A DNA stretch of 55,267 bases from Epilithonimonas hominis (GCF_003730015.1 NZ_RJTU01000010.1:1-55267); one strand, 5' to 3'; numbered from the stretch's first letter, positions 25,709 to 34,543 are shown. Numbers and translations are program-made. The notes: generated by a model not told the origin, from the letters alone.

Positions 25709-28255
25709 ATGCTAAACGATCAAAAAATTGAAAAATTCAGGCAAATTGTAGAAAATAAATTTCAAATCTACAATTCACTCTTTATGAGTTTGCCTTATGA
25801 TAAAATGACCAATATTGGGATGCTTCTTCCGTTTCTTTACGAAGAAAGCAAAGAAGGTTATCAGCTGGGAAAATCTCCCGAAGAAATTGTGGAAGAGTTT
25901 TTCCAGAAACATACCGAGTTACAGACAGAAGATCAGAAACTGGAATTGCTATTCAAAATTATCCAATATATAGAAAGGCAAGTTGTACTTTTTGACAGTA
26001 TAGAAGATGCAGCTTTCCAACAATTGCATTCTGAGAGTGACTCCGGAACGGTTCTTAATCTTTATGAAAGAGCATCGCAGGAACATCATCTTAATGCTAT
26101 CCGCCAAAAAATGGATGACTTTGCTATTAAAATAGTGTTTACGGCTCACCCAACACAATTTTATCCTAATGCTGTACAAAGGATTATTCACGATTTGAGG
26201 GATGCTATCATCAATGATTCTGTAACTCAAATTGATATGTTACTTCAGCAGCTTGGGAAAACACCTTTTGTTAATAAGGAAAGACCAACACCTTTGGATG
26301 AGGCCATGAGCATTATTTATTATCTTAGGTATGTTTATTACCAAAGTATTGGAGAGCTTTATAAAAAGATAAAGCAGATTTTCGGGACTTCCAACTTCAC
26401 GCCAAGTCCGGACATCATTCAGCTCGGTTTTTGGCCTGGCGGGGACAGAGATGGTAATCCTTTCGTAACAGCGGATATAACGCTTAAAGTAGCTGAGGAA
26501 CTCAGAATATCAATCCTGAAAGATTATTACGGTCACTTGAAAATTGTGAGCAGACGGCTAAGTTTCCTGGGGGTTTCCGACGTTTTGGAAAAACTTAGTA
26601 AACAATTATATGCATCTATTTTTCAGAAAGATGCCATGATTTCTGCACAGGAGATCATTTCACAATTGGACGAAGCAGAAAAAATTCTAGTTGAGCAACA
26701 TAACGGCCTTTTCAGAGATATTCTTGATGATTATAGAGATAGAGTGAAAATTTTTGGAACTCATTTTGCGACTTTAGATATACGCCAAGACAGCAGAATT
26801 CATCAGAAGGTAATGGATGATATTTTTTCCAAAGTTTCCGGCAATTCTGCAGATTCTAAAACAGCAGATGAAAAAATAAATTACTTACTAGATTCTGATG
26901 CTGTTCTTAATCCTGATGATTTTGAGGATGAAATGACCTGCGAAACACTGAAGAGTATATACAATATCAAGACAATTCAAGAAAATAATGGTGAACGAGG
27001 AATGCATCGTTACATTATTTCCAACTCGGATGAGGTAAAAGATGTGATGAATGTCTATGCTATGATGAAACTTTGTGGTTATGCAGATGATGAAATCAAT
27101 ATCGATATTGTTCCGTTGTTTGAAACGATGGAAGGTCTTGACAAATCTGAGGAAGTGATGAGAACTTTGTACAGCCATCCTGTTTATAAGAAACATCTGC
27201 AAAAACGAAACAACAAACAAATCATTATGCTTGGCTTTTCAGACGGAACCAAAGATGGTGGTTACTTGAAAGCGAATTGGCAAATCTATACTTCGAAAGA
27301 GAAGCTTACTAAAATCTCTGAGGAAAACGGAGTGAAAGTTGTTTTCTTCGATGGAAGAGGTGGCCCACCAGCCCGAGGCGGTGGAAAGACACATGATTTT
27401 TATGCCTCACAAGGTAATACGATTGCCAATAATCAAATTGAGCTAACAATACAAGGTCAGACCATTACTAGTGTGTTTGGAAATAAAGATCAAGCTAAGT
27501 TCAATTTTGAGCAGTTGCTTACAGCTGGAGTAGAGAATGATGTTTTCAAAAGCGTTAAAAAAGACCTGGACGAAAAAGAAAGATCTTTGATCTCGGAACT
27601 TGCAGATATCAGTTATAAAAAATATTCTGACCTGAAAGCGCACCCCATGTTTGTACCCTATTTACAAGAGATGAGCACTTTAGAGTATTATGGAAGAACC
27701 AATATCGGAAGCCGTCCCAGCAAGAGAGGCGCTGGATCTGAACTGAAATTTGAGGATTTGCGAGCCATTCCTTTTGTAGGTTCTTGGTCACAGTTGAAAC
27801 AGAATGTTCCTGGATTTTTCGGTTTCGGCTTTGCCTTGAAAGCCCTAAAAGCGCAAGGCAGATTCGATGAAATCATAGCTCTTTACAAAGGTTCTGATTT
27901 TTTCAAAACCCTAGTTCTTAATTCTATGATGAGTATGAACAAAACTTATTTTCCGCTAACTTACTATATGCGTAATAATCCAAAATTCGGTGAGTTTTGG
28001 AATATACTCTTTGCCGAATTCGAATTATCCAAAGCGATGATGCTGGAACTCACGGGCTACAAAATCCTGATGCAAGAAGAACCAATTAACCGAAAATCTA
28101 TTAAAATCAGGGAAAAAATCGTACTTCCATTACTTAGCATTCAGCAGTACGCACTAATGAAAATCCAAAAAAATGAAGGTGACAGGGAAACTTATGAAAA
28201 ACTAGTCATGCGTTCATTATTTGGAAATATCAACGCAAGTAGAAATTCTGCATAG
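25709..28255 (+). CDS. ppc: Phosphoenolpyruvate carboxylase
   Basis: An 848-residue anaplerotic enzyme making oxaloacetate from PEP and bicarbonate. Catalytic signatures are VFTAHPTQ with the essential His, FWPGGDRDGNPFV, LGFSDGTKDGGYLKANW, and the glycine-rich FFDGRGGPPARGGGKTHDF. The C-terminus ends SRNSA rather than the usual NTG, which is tolerated in this group. The start at 25709 is chosen because the promoter element overlaps the longer reading. Its original downstream terminator has been displaced by an IS. Confidence 0.95.
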   Translation: MLNDQKIEKFRQIVENKFQIYNSLFMSLPYDKMTNIGMLLPFLYEESKEGYQLGKSPEEIVEEFFQKHTELQTEDQKLELLFKIIQYIERQVVLFDSIEDAAFQQLHSESDSGTVLNLYERASQEHHLNAIRQKMDDFAIKIVFTAHPTQFYPNAVQRIIHDLRDAIINDSVTQIDMLLQQLGKTPFVNKERPTPLDEAMSIIYYLRYVYYQSIGELYKKIKQIFGTSNFTPSPDIIQLGFWPGGDRDGNPFVTADITLKVAEELRISILKDYYGHLKIVSRRLSFLGVSDVLEKLSKQLYASIFQKDAMISAQEIISQLDEAEKILVEQHNGLFRDILDDYRDRVKIFGTHFATLDIRQDSRIHQKVMDDIFSKVSGNSADSKTADEKINYLLDSDAVLNPDDFEDEMTCETLKSIYNIKTIQENNGERGMHRYIISNSDEVKDVMNVYAMMKLCGYADDEINIDIVPLFETMEGLDKSEEVMRTLYSHPVYKKHLQKRNNKQIIMLGFSDGTKDGGYLKANWQIYTSKEKLTKISEENGVKVVFFDGRGGPPARGGGKTHDFYASQGNTIANNQIELTIQGQTITSVFGNKDQAKFNFEQLLTAGVENDVFKSVKKDLDEKERSLISELADISYKKYSDLKAHPMFVPYLQEMSTLEYYGRTNIGSRPSKRGAGSELKFEDLRAIPFVGSWSQLKQNVPGFFGFGFALKALKAQGRFDEIIALYKGSDFFKTLVLNSMMSMNKTYFPLTYYMRNNPKFGEFWNILFAEFELSKAMMLELTGYKILMQEEPINRKSIKIREKIVLPLLSIQQYALMKIQKNEGDRETYEKLVMRSLFGNINASRNSA

Positions 28256-28274
28256 ATTCCCTTAAATAGACATC

Positions 28275-28283
28275 AAAAAAAAA
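28275..28283. repeat. Left A-tract, probable target duplication of the IS
   Basis: Nine A directly outside the left IS end; eight A (29866-29873) lie directly outside the right end. This fits an 8-bp duplication, though a homopolymer is weak proof. Confidence 0.5.
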
Positions 28284-28342
28284 GGTAATGTACTGAAAAA
28301 TAGTTGGTGGATTTTAGAAAATTAATGTTTAGATTCCGCCTG

Positions 28343-28444
28343 TTAATCCGAAGAGGAAAAAGGCAATGGTGGAGACCAACCTTTCAGCAATAGGATTAAT
28401 GTTCAAAACGATAGTTTGAGGGTGAGATTTTCTCACCCTTTTTA
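28343..28444 (+). ncRNA. Candidate structured RNA in the IS left half
   Basis: Nested helices: TTAATCC (28343-28349) with GGATTAA (28393-28399), AAAGG (28359-28363) with CCTTT (28380-28384), and TGGT/ACCA closing a GGAG tetraloop (28367-28378). A terminator hairpin follows at 28420-28438. No protein frame fits. No own promoter was found, so it may be the end of the ppc transcript. Class unknown. Confidence 0.4.
28418..28444 (+). terminator. Intrinsic terminator inside the IS left half
   Basis: GGGTGAGA/TCTCACCC stem with a TTT loop and a T-run. It now probably ends the ppc transcript. Confidence 0.8.
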
Positions 28445-28473
28445 AACCCAGATTCCGCATTAGAAAATAAACA

Positions 28474-28703
28474 GTCCCAAAGGGACGATTTAATAAAGGA
28501 TAGGATGAAATCCTATTAATAAAAAATAAAATTAATTTTTTGCAGCAGGGAAACTCCTTTGGAGTTTTATCTGTGTAGAAAAATATCCAAAACCAATCTG
28601 CGTTCTATAGGAACGCTATCAGTAGTGTTTTATTTGTTTGTTATTATAGCGCACCGGGCTTAATTTCTTATTGTGTTTACACAGATTCTGCTCCTAAAGG
28701 AGC
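28474..28703. repeat. Cluster of five short hyphenated palindromes (REP-like)
   Basis: GTCCC-aaa-GGGAC (28474-28486), ATAGGAT-gaa-ATCCTAT (28500-28516), AAACTCC-ttt-GGAGTTT (28551-28567), GCGTTC-tatag-GAACGC (28600-28616), GCTCC-taaa-GGAGC (28690-28703). The third and fifth carry ATCTGTGTA beside them in opposite orientation, so they are inverted copies of one unit. No coding sequence was found here. Confidence 0.7.
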
Positions 28704-28790
28704 AATTTTATCATTTTCGGAGATTTAATACAACCGGCTATTGCGTAATTTGGGTTAAATTATCGGATGAACCTTATTGCTAAAAAAACT

Positions 28791-29755
28791 CTATTTTTCG
28801 TTAGAAAAATAAATGTACCATTTGATGAAGTTAATTCTGTTTTTCAGCGTTAATCCTCTGTGCAGATCCAGGTGGTTTTTCAGATGACTGAAGTACCCTT
28901 CGATTCCGTTGGTTGTTTTTGGAATGTTTGGATTATCCAAATAATGAAACATATTGGGAAGCGCCCTTTTTATAGTAAAATATGATCTTCTCAATAGTTT
29001 GTGGGTGTACCAATACCGTTCTGTTTCTGTATTAATAGTTTTTTCATTGATATAGTCTTTATGCCGCTCATACCACTCTTTCAACTCCTGTGTCCACCAG
29101 ATTCGATCGTTATGCGTTTCGATTTTCAGCAATAAAAGAACGTGTTTTCTCAACTCTTGACCTGCAATATGTTTAGGGAATTTGGTTAGCCAAATCAGGC
29201 ACATTCTCTGGATATGGACCAAACATCTTTGGATGATGATGTTCCTGTCGGTTTTTTTGATCGCCTTCAAAATACTTTTATCACCATCAGAAGTGATGCT
29301 TTCAAGCCTCACTCCCAACAACAAAAGATTGGCCAGGTCTTCTTTGATCTCCTCGTAATGTTCTCCGTCTGTGAAGCGGATTAATTGAGTGTAACCGTCG
29401 AGATCGTCCTGATAAGCCACCAAACAAAACTGTGCAAAGTAAGTGGCATCCATTCTTAAGTTGACTTTTTCCCGTTTGATGATTTTTAGTACTGGAGAGC
29501 TTTCCAGAATTTGATAAAAAGTCCTTTGTAGCGTATCCTTGGAGTATCCACTGTCTCGGCAAAGAGTCTTATAAGTCTGTCTTTCCAGCACCCATTTCCT
29601 AAACCACACAAACCTGTTTCTTAATCTTTGTTCTGGACGATTATTTGTGAAAAAAATTCCGCAGCTTTTGCATTTAAACCTCTGTTTTCCCGCTTGACTT
29701 CCCCAACGGATAACATCCAAACTTTTGCAAGCCCAGCATCGCTTTTTTTAGTCAT
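28791..29755 (-). CDS. Transposase, zinc-ribbon DDE type (IS256-variant), possible frameshift at start
   Basis: A DDE/MULE-type transposase of about 320 residues. An N-terminal zinc ribbon (CWAC...CKSC) is followed by RMDATYFAQF with the first Asp, ITSDGDKSILKAIKK with the second, and TNGIEGYFSHLKNHL with the Glu. These features fit the group annotated as IS256 family, variant Zn-binding type. The only good ATG (29755) is in a different frame: a run of seven A (T7 at 29743-29749) would need an eighth to read MTKKKRCWAC. A TTG at 29720 restores a frame but loses the first CxxC. It is therefore frameshifted, uses slippage, or carries a homopolymer error. Confidence 0.8.
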
Positions 29756-29770
29756 TTTTCACACAAAGAA

Positions 29771-29802
29771 AAAGTTTTATGAAACACGTTTCATAAAACT
29801 TT
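29771..29802. repeat. 15-bp-arm perfect palindrome at the IS right end
   Basis: AAAGTTTTATGAAAC (29771-29785) and its exact inverse (29788-29802) separated by AC, between the transposase start and the right terminal repeat. It would overlap the transposase promoter region and may insulate it or be a transposase/host-factor site. Confidence 0.75.
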
Positions 29803-29865
29803 CTTCTATGCCTTTATCCATCGTTGATATAATGAATTTTACCAACTATTTTTCAGTATTAAGCC

Positions 29866-29899
29866 AAAAAAAACCTCATTCATTGCAAATGAGGTTTTT
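29866..29899 (-). terminator. frr terminator, interrupted in its T-run by the IS
   Basis: CCTCATT/AATGAGG stem with T-runs on both sides. On the minus strand the T8 run after the stem is exactly where the IS begins. Before insertion it would also have terminated ppc from the other side. Confidence 0.85.
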
Positions 29900-29930
29900 A
29901 TATTTATAAGCGAAATAATACCAGTTGGTA

Positions 29931-30485
29931 TTAAACTTTCAAGATTTCTGCTTCCTTCACTTTCAGATGTTCGTCAGCTTTTTTCACATAAGCATCGGTA
30001 AGTTCCTGTATGTCTTTTTCCACACCTTTTATAAGATCCTCTGCTACGCCGTCCAGCCTTTTCAATTCTTTATTTCCTTCTTGCCTTGCATTTCGAATTA
30101 CCACTTTTGTTTGCTCTGTTTCGGCTTTTGCTTGTTTTGCGAGGTCACGTCTTCTTTCTTCTGTAAGAGGTGGAACGTTTAAAATAATAACATCGCCATT
30201 GTTAGAAGGTGCAAAACCCAGATTAGAATTAATAATTGCTTTTTCAATAGGGCCAATTGCGGATCTGTCCCAAGGCTGGATAGAAATAGTCATAGCATCT
30301 GGCACAGATACATTGGCTACCTGATTGATTGGGGTCATTGCACCATAATATTCTACCATTACATCCTGAACCATTGAAGTTGATGCCCGTCCTGCTCTGA
30401 TTTTCTGAAAAGCGTGATCCAAATGCTTGATTGCAGCATCCATCTCTTGCTTTACCGATGCTACAATGAGTTCTAATTCTTCCAT
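29931..30485 (-). CDS. frr: Ribosome recycling factor
   Basis: A 184-residue protein that splits post-termination ribosomes with EF-G. Typical sequence: AIKHLDHAFQKIRAGRASTSMVQDVMVEYYG, TPINQVANVSVPDAMTISIQPWDRS, and PPLTEERRRDLAKQAK. The start at 30485 (MEELELIVASVKQEM) is used; the longer version adds a non-conserved leader. It follows pyrH by 108 bp, the usual pyrH-frr order. Confidence 0.96.
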   Translation of the reverse strand: MEELELIVASVKQEMDAAIKHLDHAFQKIRAGRASTSMVQDVMVEYYGAMTPINQVANVSVPDAMTISIQPWDRSAIGPIEKAIINSNLGFAPSNNGDVIILNVPPLTEERRRDLAKQAKAETEQTKVVIRNARQEGNKELKRLDGVAEDLIKGVEKDIQELTDAYVKKADEHLKVKEAEILKV

Positions 30486-30593
30486 TGTATATTTAAAATT
30501 TGATAATTGACACATATTCTATTCATAAAAGATAATTTATAAACGATAAATGATTGGATGTATGTATATCATTTACCACTCATTTATTATAAT

Positions 30594-31328
<735 letters not shown>

Positions 31329-31337
31329 TTAACTGTG

Positions 31338-31345
31338 CAAATATA
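31338..31345 (-). promoter_or_regulatory. -7 element of pyrH-frr
   Basis: On the minus strand TATATTTG, 36 nt before the pyrH ATG. Confidence 0.5.
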
Positions 31346-31394
31346 ATGAAAGCAAAAGAATTACGTTCATTAAAAAGATAGTGTTATAAAAATT

Positions 31395-31423
31395 TTGATA
31401 AGTTACAAAATAGATTATTTTTG
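31395..31423 (+). promoter_or_regulatory. porQ promoter
   Basis: TTG at 31395-31397, 18-bp spacer, TATTTTTG at 31416-31423. It shows that the TTG at 31421 is part of the promoter and not the start codon. Confidence 0.65.
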
Positions 31424-31438
31424 CAGATCCAAGACATA

Positions 31439-32437
31439 GTGTTGAATAAGTTTTACAAGCTTTTTTTTCTGTCCTTTTTTCAGGTGGTTTTTTCTCAGAC
31501 AGGAACCACTGTTTATCAGTTTCTTAATATTCCGATGTCACCAAGGCAGGCTGTATTAGGAGATGCTGTTTCTGTACGTGATTCTGATGTCAATTTTACA
31601 AACGCAAATCCTGCACTTATGAACCTGGAAATGGATAAAATGTTATCCGTAAACTATTCAAGTTTTTTGGCAGGGACAAAAATAGGAAGCATTAGCTATG
31701 TAAGAGATCTGGCAAACGGTCATCTTATATCTTTTAATGCTAAATATATGGACTATGGAAGCATGCCAAGAACGGATGAAAATTCAATCATAACCGGTGA
31801 TTTTTCAGCGATGGATGCTTCTGCAGGTGTTGGGTATGCTTATCAGTTTGAAGATGATTGGACTATTGGTGCCAACGTTAATTATGTCACGTCAAAAATT
31901 GATACCTACACGTCTTCTGCCATCACTGCAACTGCTGGTGTTACTTATTATTTTGATAAAACAAACGAGACGCTTGCACTGGTTTTTAGGAATTTTGGTT
32001 ATCAGATCAAACCGTATAATGGTGTTAGAGAAAAATTGCCTTTCCGTGTAGATCTTGGTTATACTAAAATTCTGGATCAGTTTCCTGCAGCTATTACTAT
32101 CACTGCACACGATCTTCAGCAATTTAATATTTCTGCAGAAACAGATATCAATGGTCAGCCAGTAAAATTTGGGAGAAAAGTTCTGGATCACTTGTCCCTT
32201 GGTGCAGAATTATTTCCTGGTCAGGCTTTTAACATCAGGTTTGGCTATAATGTAAAAAGAGGAGGTGATCTTGCTGTACTGGATCAAAGGAATTTCACTG
32301 GTTTATCGGCCGGATTCAGTCTGAAAATTTCTTCCTTACGTTTTGATTATTCTCATCTGCGATACCATAATTCTTCTAACGTCAATATGCTCGGTCTAAC
32401 AATAGATCTTGTTGAACTAGGAGGAAACAGAAGATAA
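31439..32437 (+). CDS. porQ: Type IX secretion system protein PorQ
   Basis: A 332-residue outer-membrane beta-barrel protein of the PorV/PorQ type. Signal peptide (about 1-19, ending VVFSQ), then TGTTVYQFLNIPMSPRQAVLGDAVSVRDSDVNFTNANPALMN, which is the PorQ N-terminal signature. PorQ is part of the attachment complex with PorU, PorV and PorZ that anchors type IX cargo at the cell surface. A GTG at 31439 is taken as start because the promoter occupies the upstream TTG; the TTG at 31442 is an alternative. cmk follows by 61 bp, a common order in Bacteroidetes. Confidence 0.92.
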   Translation: MLNKFYKLFFLSFFQVVFSQTGTTVYQFLNIPMSPRQAVLGDAVSVRDSDVNFTNANPALMNLEMDKMLSVNYSSFLAGTKIGSISYVRDLANGHLISFNAKYMDYGSMPRTDENSIITGDFSAMDASAGVGYAYQFEDDWTIGANVNYVTSKIDTYTSSAITATAGVTYYFDKTNETLALVFRNFGYQIKPYNGVREKLPFRVDLGYTKILDQFPAAITITAHDLQQFNISAETDINGQPVKFGRKVLDHLSLGAELFPGQAFNIRFGYNVKRGGDLAVLDQRNFTGLSAGFSLKISSLRFDYSHLRYHNSSNVNMLGLTIDLVELGGNRR

Positions 32438-32486
32438 CCGTTCTCATTTAAGCTCTATTTAATTTTTATTTTTTTGTCATACTTAT

Positions 32487-32494
32487 TACATTTG
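32487..32494 (+). promoter_or_regulatory. cmk -7 element (leaderless architecture)
   Basis: TACATTTG, last G 5 nt before the cmk ATG. No TTG at the usual spacing. Confidence 0.5.
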
Positions 32495-32498
32495 CACT

Positions 32499-33176
32499 AT
32501 GACAAAAAAACCGGTAATCGCCATAGACGGATTTTCTTCCACAGGAAAAAGTTCTATTTCTAAAATTATTGCAAAAAAGCTTGGTCTCATTCATATGGAT
32601 ACAGGCGCACTTTACAGAGGTATAACGTTTTATGCCATACAAAACTGCTTGAACCCGGATAAAACAATTGATATTTCAAAACTCATTTCGTCACTTACTG
32701 ATATGAAGCTCGAGTTTCAGAATGTTGATGGAGAACTACAACTTTTTCTTAATGGAAAAAATATTGATAAGGAAATTAGATTTCCACAGGTTTCTGATTA
32801 TGTAAGTCAGGTAGCAAAGGAAGCAGATGTTCGGAATTTTCTATTGAAGACGCAGCGTGACATTGCTAATAAAGGTGGAATCATAATGGATGGGCGTGAT
32901 ATAGGAACTGTGGTTCTTCCAGATGCGGATTATAAATTTTTTATGACAGCAAGTCAGGATGAGCGTGCCAGAAGACGTTTTCTTGAGCTTGAAGTGGCTG
33001 GTGAGAAAACAGATATCGAAACTGTAAAACAAAATCTGATTTCGAGAGATAAAATTGATAGTGAGCGCGAGTTGTCTCCACTCAAACAGGCTGATGATGC
33101 CGTCCTTATCGACAATACAAATATAAATAAGGAAGAAACAATAGCTCTTATTTTGTCCTATATCAAAAAGTTTTAA
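32499..33176 (+). CDS. cmk: Cytidylate kinase
   Basis: A 225-residue (d)CMP kinase. The P-loop is GFSSTGKSS, followed by HMDTGALYRGIT, IIMDGRDIGTVVLPDADYKFFMTAS and the DERARRR lid region. It converts CMP and dCMP to the diphosphates. It may be expressed from its own promoter and by read-through from porQ. Confidence 0.96.
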   Translation: MTKKPVIAIDGFSSTGKSSISKIIAKKLGLIHMDTGALYRGITFYAIQNCLNPDKTIDISKLISSLTDMKLEFQNVDGELQLFLNGKNIDKEIRFPQVSDYVSQVAKEADVRNFLLKTQRDIANKGGIIMDGRDIGTVVLPDADYKFFMTASQDERARRRFLELEVAGEKTDIETVKQNLISRDKIDSERELSPLKQADDAVLIDNTNINKEETIALILSYIKKF

Positions 33177-33272
33177 CAAAAATTTAAGACACTTATTTTT
33201 TCTTTGGCATTTTAGTTGTAAATTTATAACTATAAAATAAATGGTTTAAAATAAACTTAAAAATTATAAATA

Positions 33273-33647
33273 ATGTCAAAAAAATCAAATTCAGCAGTAT
33301 TAGCTGCATTGCTAGCAGGGGCTGCTACAGGTGTTATTCTTGGCTTGCTTTATGCACCGGAAGAAGGTAAAGAAACCAGAAGAAAAATAAAAGATAAAGC
33401 AAACGACTTAAAGGACAAAGCTGCAGATGAATATAGTAAAACTTCTGAAAAAGTAAAAGATAAATATTCTGAAGTGTCTTCAACAGTGAAAGATAAGTAC
33501 GATAATTTATCTTCACAGTTTAAAGAAACAGCACAAAACGTAGCTCAAACAGTAAAGGAGAGTTACGACAAATATAAAGATCAGGTGGTTTCAAAAACAT
33601 CTGATGTTGTAAAAGATGTTGAATCTGAGCTTGATGGGTTGAAATAA
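33273..33647 (+). CDS. YtxH domain membrane protein
   Basis: A 124-residue protein. Residues about 8-28 form a single glycine/alanine-rich membrane segment (ALLAGAATGVILGLLYAPEEG, the YtxH signature). A long charged amphipathic helix with repeated DKYSEVSSTVKDKYDNLSS-like units, resembling LEA/gas-vesicle-like proteins, follows. Members are stress-related in Firmicutes. It heads a trio with a holin-like protein and a coiled-coil protein, resembling in layout the E. coli yqjD-yqjE-yqjK group. A terminator separates it from the next two. Confidence 0.82.
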   Translation: MSKKSNSAVLAALLAGAATGVILGLLYAPEEGKETRRKIKDKANDLKDKAADEYSKTSEKVKDKYSEVSSTVKDKYDNLSSQFKETAQNVAQTVKESYDKYKDQVVSKTSDVVKDVESELDGLK

Positions 33648-33665
33648 TCAGGCGGTTCATTAATC

Positions 33666-33698
33666 AAAAAGGAACTTAGTTTCTAAGTTCCTTTTTTT
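33666..33698 (+). terminator. Terminator after the YtxH gene
   Basis: GGAACTTAG/CTAAGTTCC stem with TTT loop, A-run before and T7 after. Confidence 0.92.
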
Positions 33699-33733
33699 AT
33701 AAATAAAGGTATAATTATGCTAAAAAGATTCCT

Positions 33734-34042
33734 ATGGTAGAGATTTTAAAAGAATATGTGTCAAAACGTGTTGATCTTCTCAAAATTCAGTTCACAGAGA
33801 AATCTTCTTTGTCTGCTGGATTCGTTTCGTTCCTCTGCATCTTACTGATTGCATTTTCATTTTTTATTATTCTTCTCAATTTTGGAATTGCTTTTCTTAT
33901 TGGTGAATCACTTGGTACTATATCTTATGGTTTTCTGATTGTTTCTGGCTTTTACTTTCTAATCGTTCTGATCGTCATTGCCCTAAAGAAAAAAATAGTC
34001 AACGCCATTGCCAATATGGTAATCGAATTTTTAAAACATTAA
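33734..34042 (+). CDS. Holin-superfamily/YqjE-like small membrane protein
   Basis: A 102-residue protein with two long hydrophobic segments (about 29-52 and 60-83) and short charged ends. The pattern (EYVSKRVDLLKIQFTEK, two membrane spans, KKKIVNAIANM) matches the phage holin III/DUF1469 YqjE family, which is a bacterial envelope protein and not a phage lysis gene; no phage gene is nearby. The next gene begins 4 bp after its stop, so the two form an operon. Confidence 0.75.
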   Translation: MVEILKEYVSKRVDLLKIQFTEKSSLSAGFVSFLCILLIAFSFFIILLNFGIAFLIGESLGTISYGFLIVSGFYFLIVLIVIALKKKIVNAIANMVIEFLKH

Positions 34043-34046
34043 TATC

Positions 34047-34541
34047 ATGTCTCCAAATTATACTGATTTAAATGAGCTTAGAAGTCAAAAGAAACTTCTA
34101 AAAAATGAAATAAGCGAGTTGGAGGATATTCTAACCTTCAAAAATAAAAAAGAGAGTCTTAGTATTATGACTAATGGTCTTACTGACAGATTTCTGAAGG
34201 AAAAAGAAGATTCTGATGGAAGTACTTCACTTACAATTGATACCCAGAATATTATGAAAGAAATTTCTTCAGGTATGAAGGAAGCAGCTTCTAAAAAAAA
34301 TATAGTTAGTCTTGCCGGAGATACGGTCAAGTCAGGTCTTCTGGAGAACACTCTAAGAATGGGAGCCGTTGCTTTAGTGGGCAATTATGCTAAAAAAAGC
34401 GTGATGAATAAAAGTTGGAAAAAGAAAATTATCGGCTTAGCTCTAATATATGTGGCGCCTTATGCCTTGAGATATTTAAGTGAAAAACTAGATGACTATC
34501 AAAAAAATAAAACAACTTCCAGCTTGGGCAAAATTATTTAA
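34047..34541 (+). CDS. Coiled-coil/amphipathic protein of unknown function
   Basis: A 164-residue protein. It opens with a coiled coil (LNELRSQKKLLKNEISELEDILTFKNKK), has a central polar region, and a C-terminal moderately hydrophobic stretch (GAVALVGNYAKKSVMNKSWKKKIIGLALIYVAPYALRYL). It is probably a membrane-associated partner of the holin-like protein just upstream. It converges with trmH with a 2-bp gap. No family recognised. Confidence 0.65.
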   Translation: MSPNYTDLNELRSQKKLLKNEISELEDILTFKNKKESLSIMTNGLTDRFLKEKEDSDGSTSLTIDTQNIMKEISSGMKEAASKKNIVSLAGDTVKSGLLENTLRMGAVALVGNYAKKSVMNKSWKKKIIGLALIYVAPYALRYLSEKLDDYQKNKTTSSLGKII

Positions 34542-34543
34542 TT

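Larger units (their letters stand above)
28284..29865. mobile_element. Insertion sequence with 25-bp terminal inverted repeats (IS256-variant type)
   Basis: Ends at 28284-28308 and 29841-29865 are inverted copies, 20 of 25 identical, including a perfect 18-bp stretch TACTGAAAAATAGTTGGT. A-tracts flank both sides. The element is 1,582 bp. A zinc-ribbon transposase fills the right part on the minus strand. The left 480 bp are non-coding and hold a stem-loop, a terminator and a cluster of small palindromes. The right end between transposase and repeat carries a 15-bp-arm palindrome. Insertion is in the T-run of the frr terminator. Confidence 0.75.

Noticed and set aside
28303-28380. GTTGGT/ACCAAC long-range pairing making a pseudoknot in the IS left half
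   Set aside because: GTTGGT is part of the terminal inverted repeat, and ACCA is better explained by the local TGGT-GGAG-ACCA hairpin.
28343-28399. Resemblance of the stem-loop with GGAG tetraloop to SRP RNA
   Set aside because: The conserved SRP internal-loop sequence is missing and the flanking helices do not match; tmRNA, RNase P and 6S features are also absent.
31421-31438. TTG at 31421 as the porQ start
   Set aside because: These bases belong to the TATTTTTG promoter element, and the signal peptide fits a start at 31439.
33203-33220. Sigma-54-like GG-N10-GT upstream of the YtxH gene
   Set aside because: The -12 GC is GT, the flanks fit poorly and no activator site is seen; one chance match in A/T-rich DNA is likely.
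33734-34042. Holin-like gene as a sign of a prophage
   Set aside because: No other phage gene is nearby and the YqjE/holin III family is common in bacterial chromosomes.
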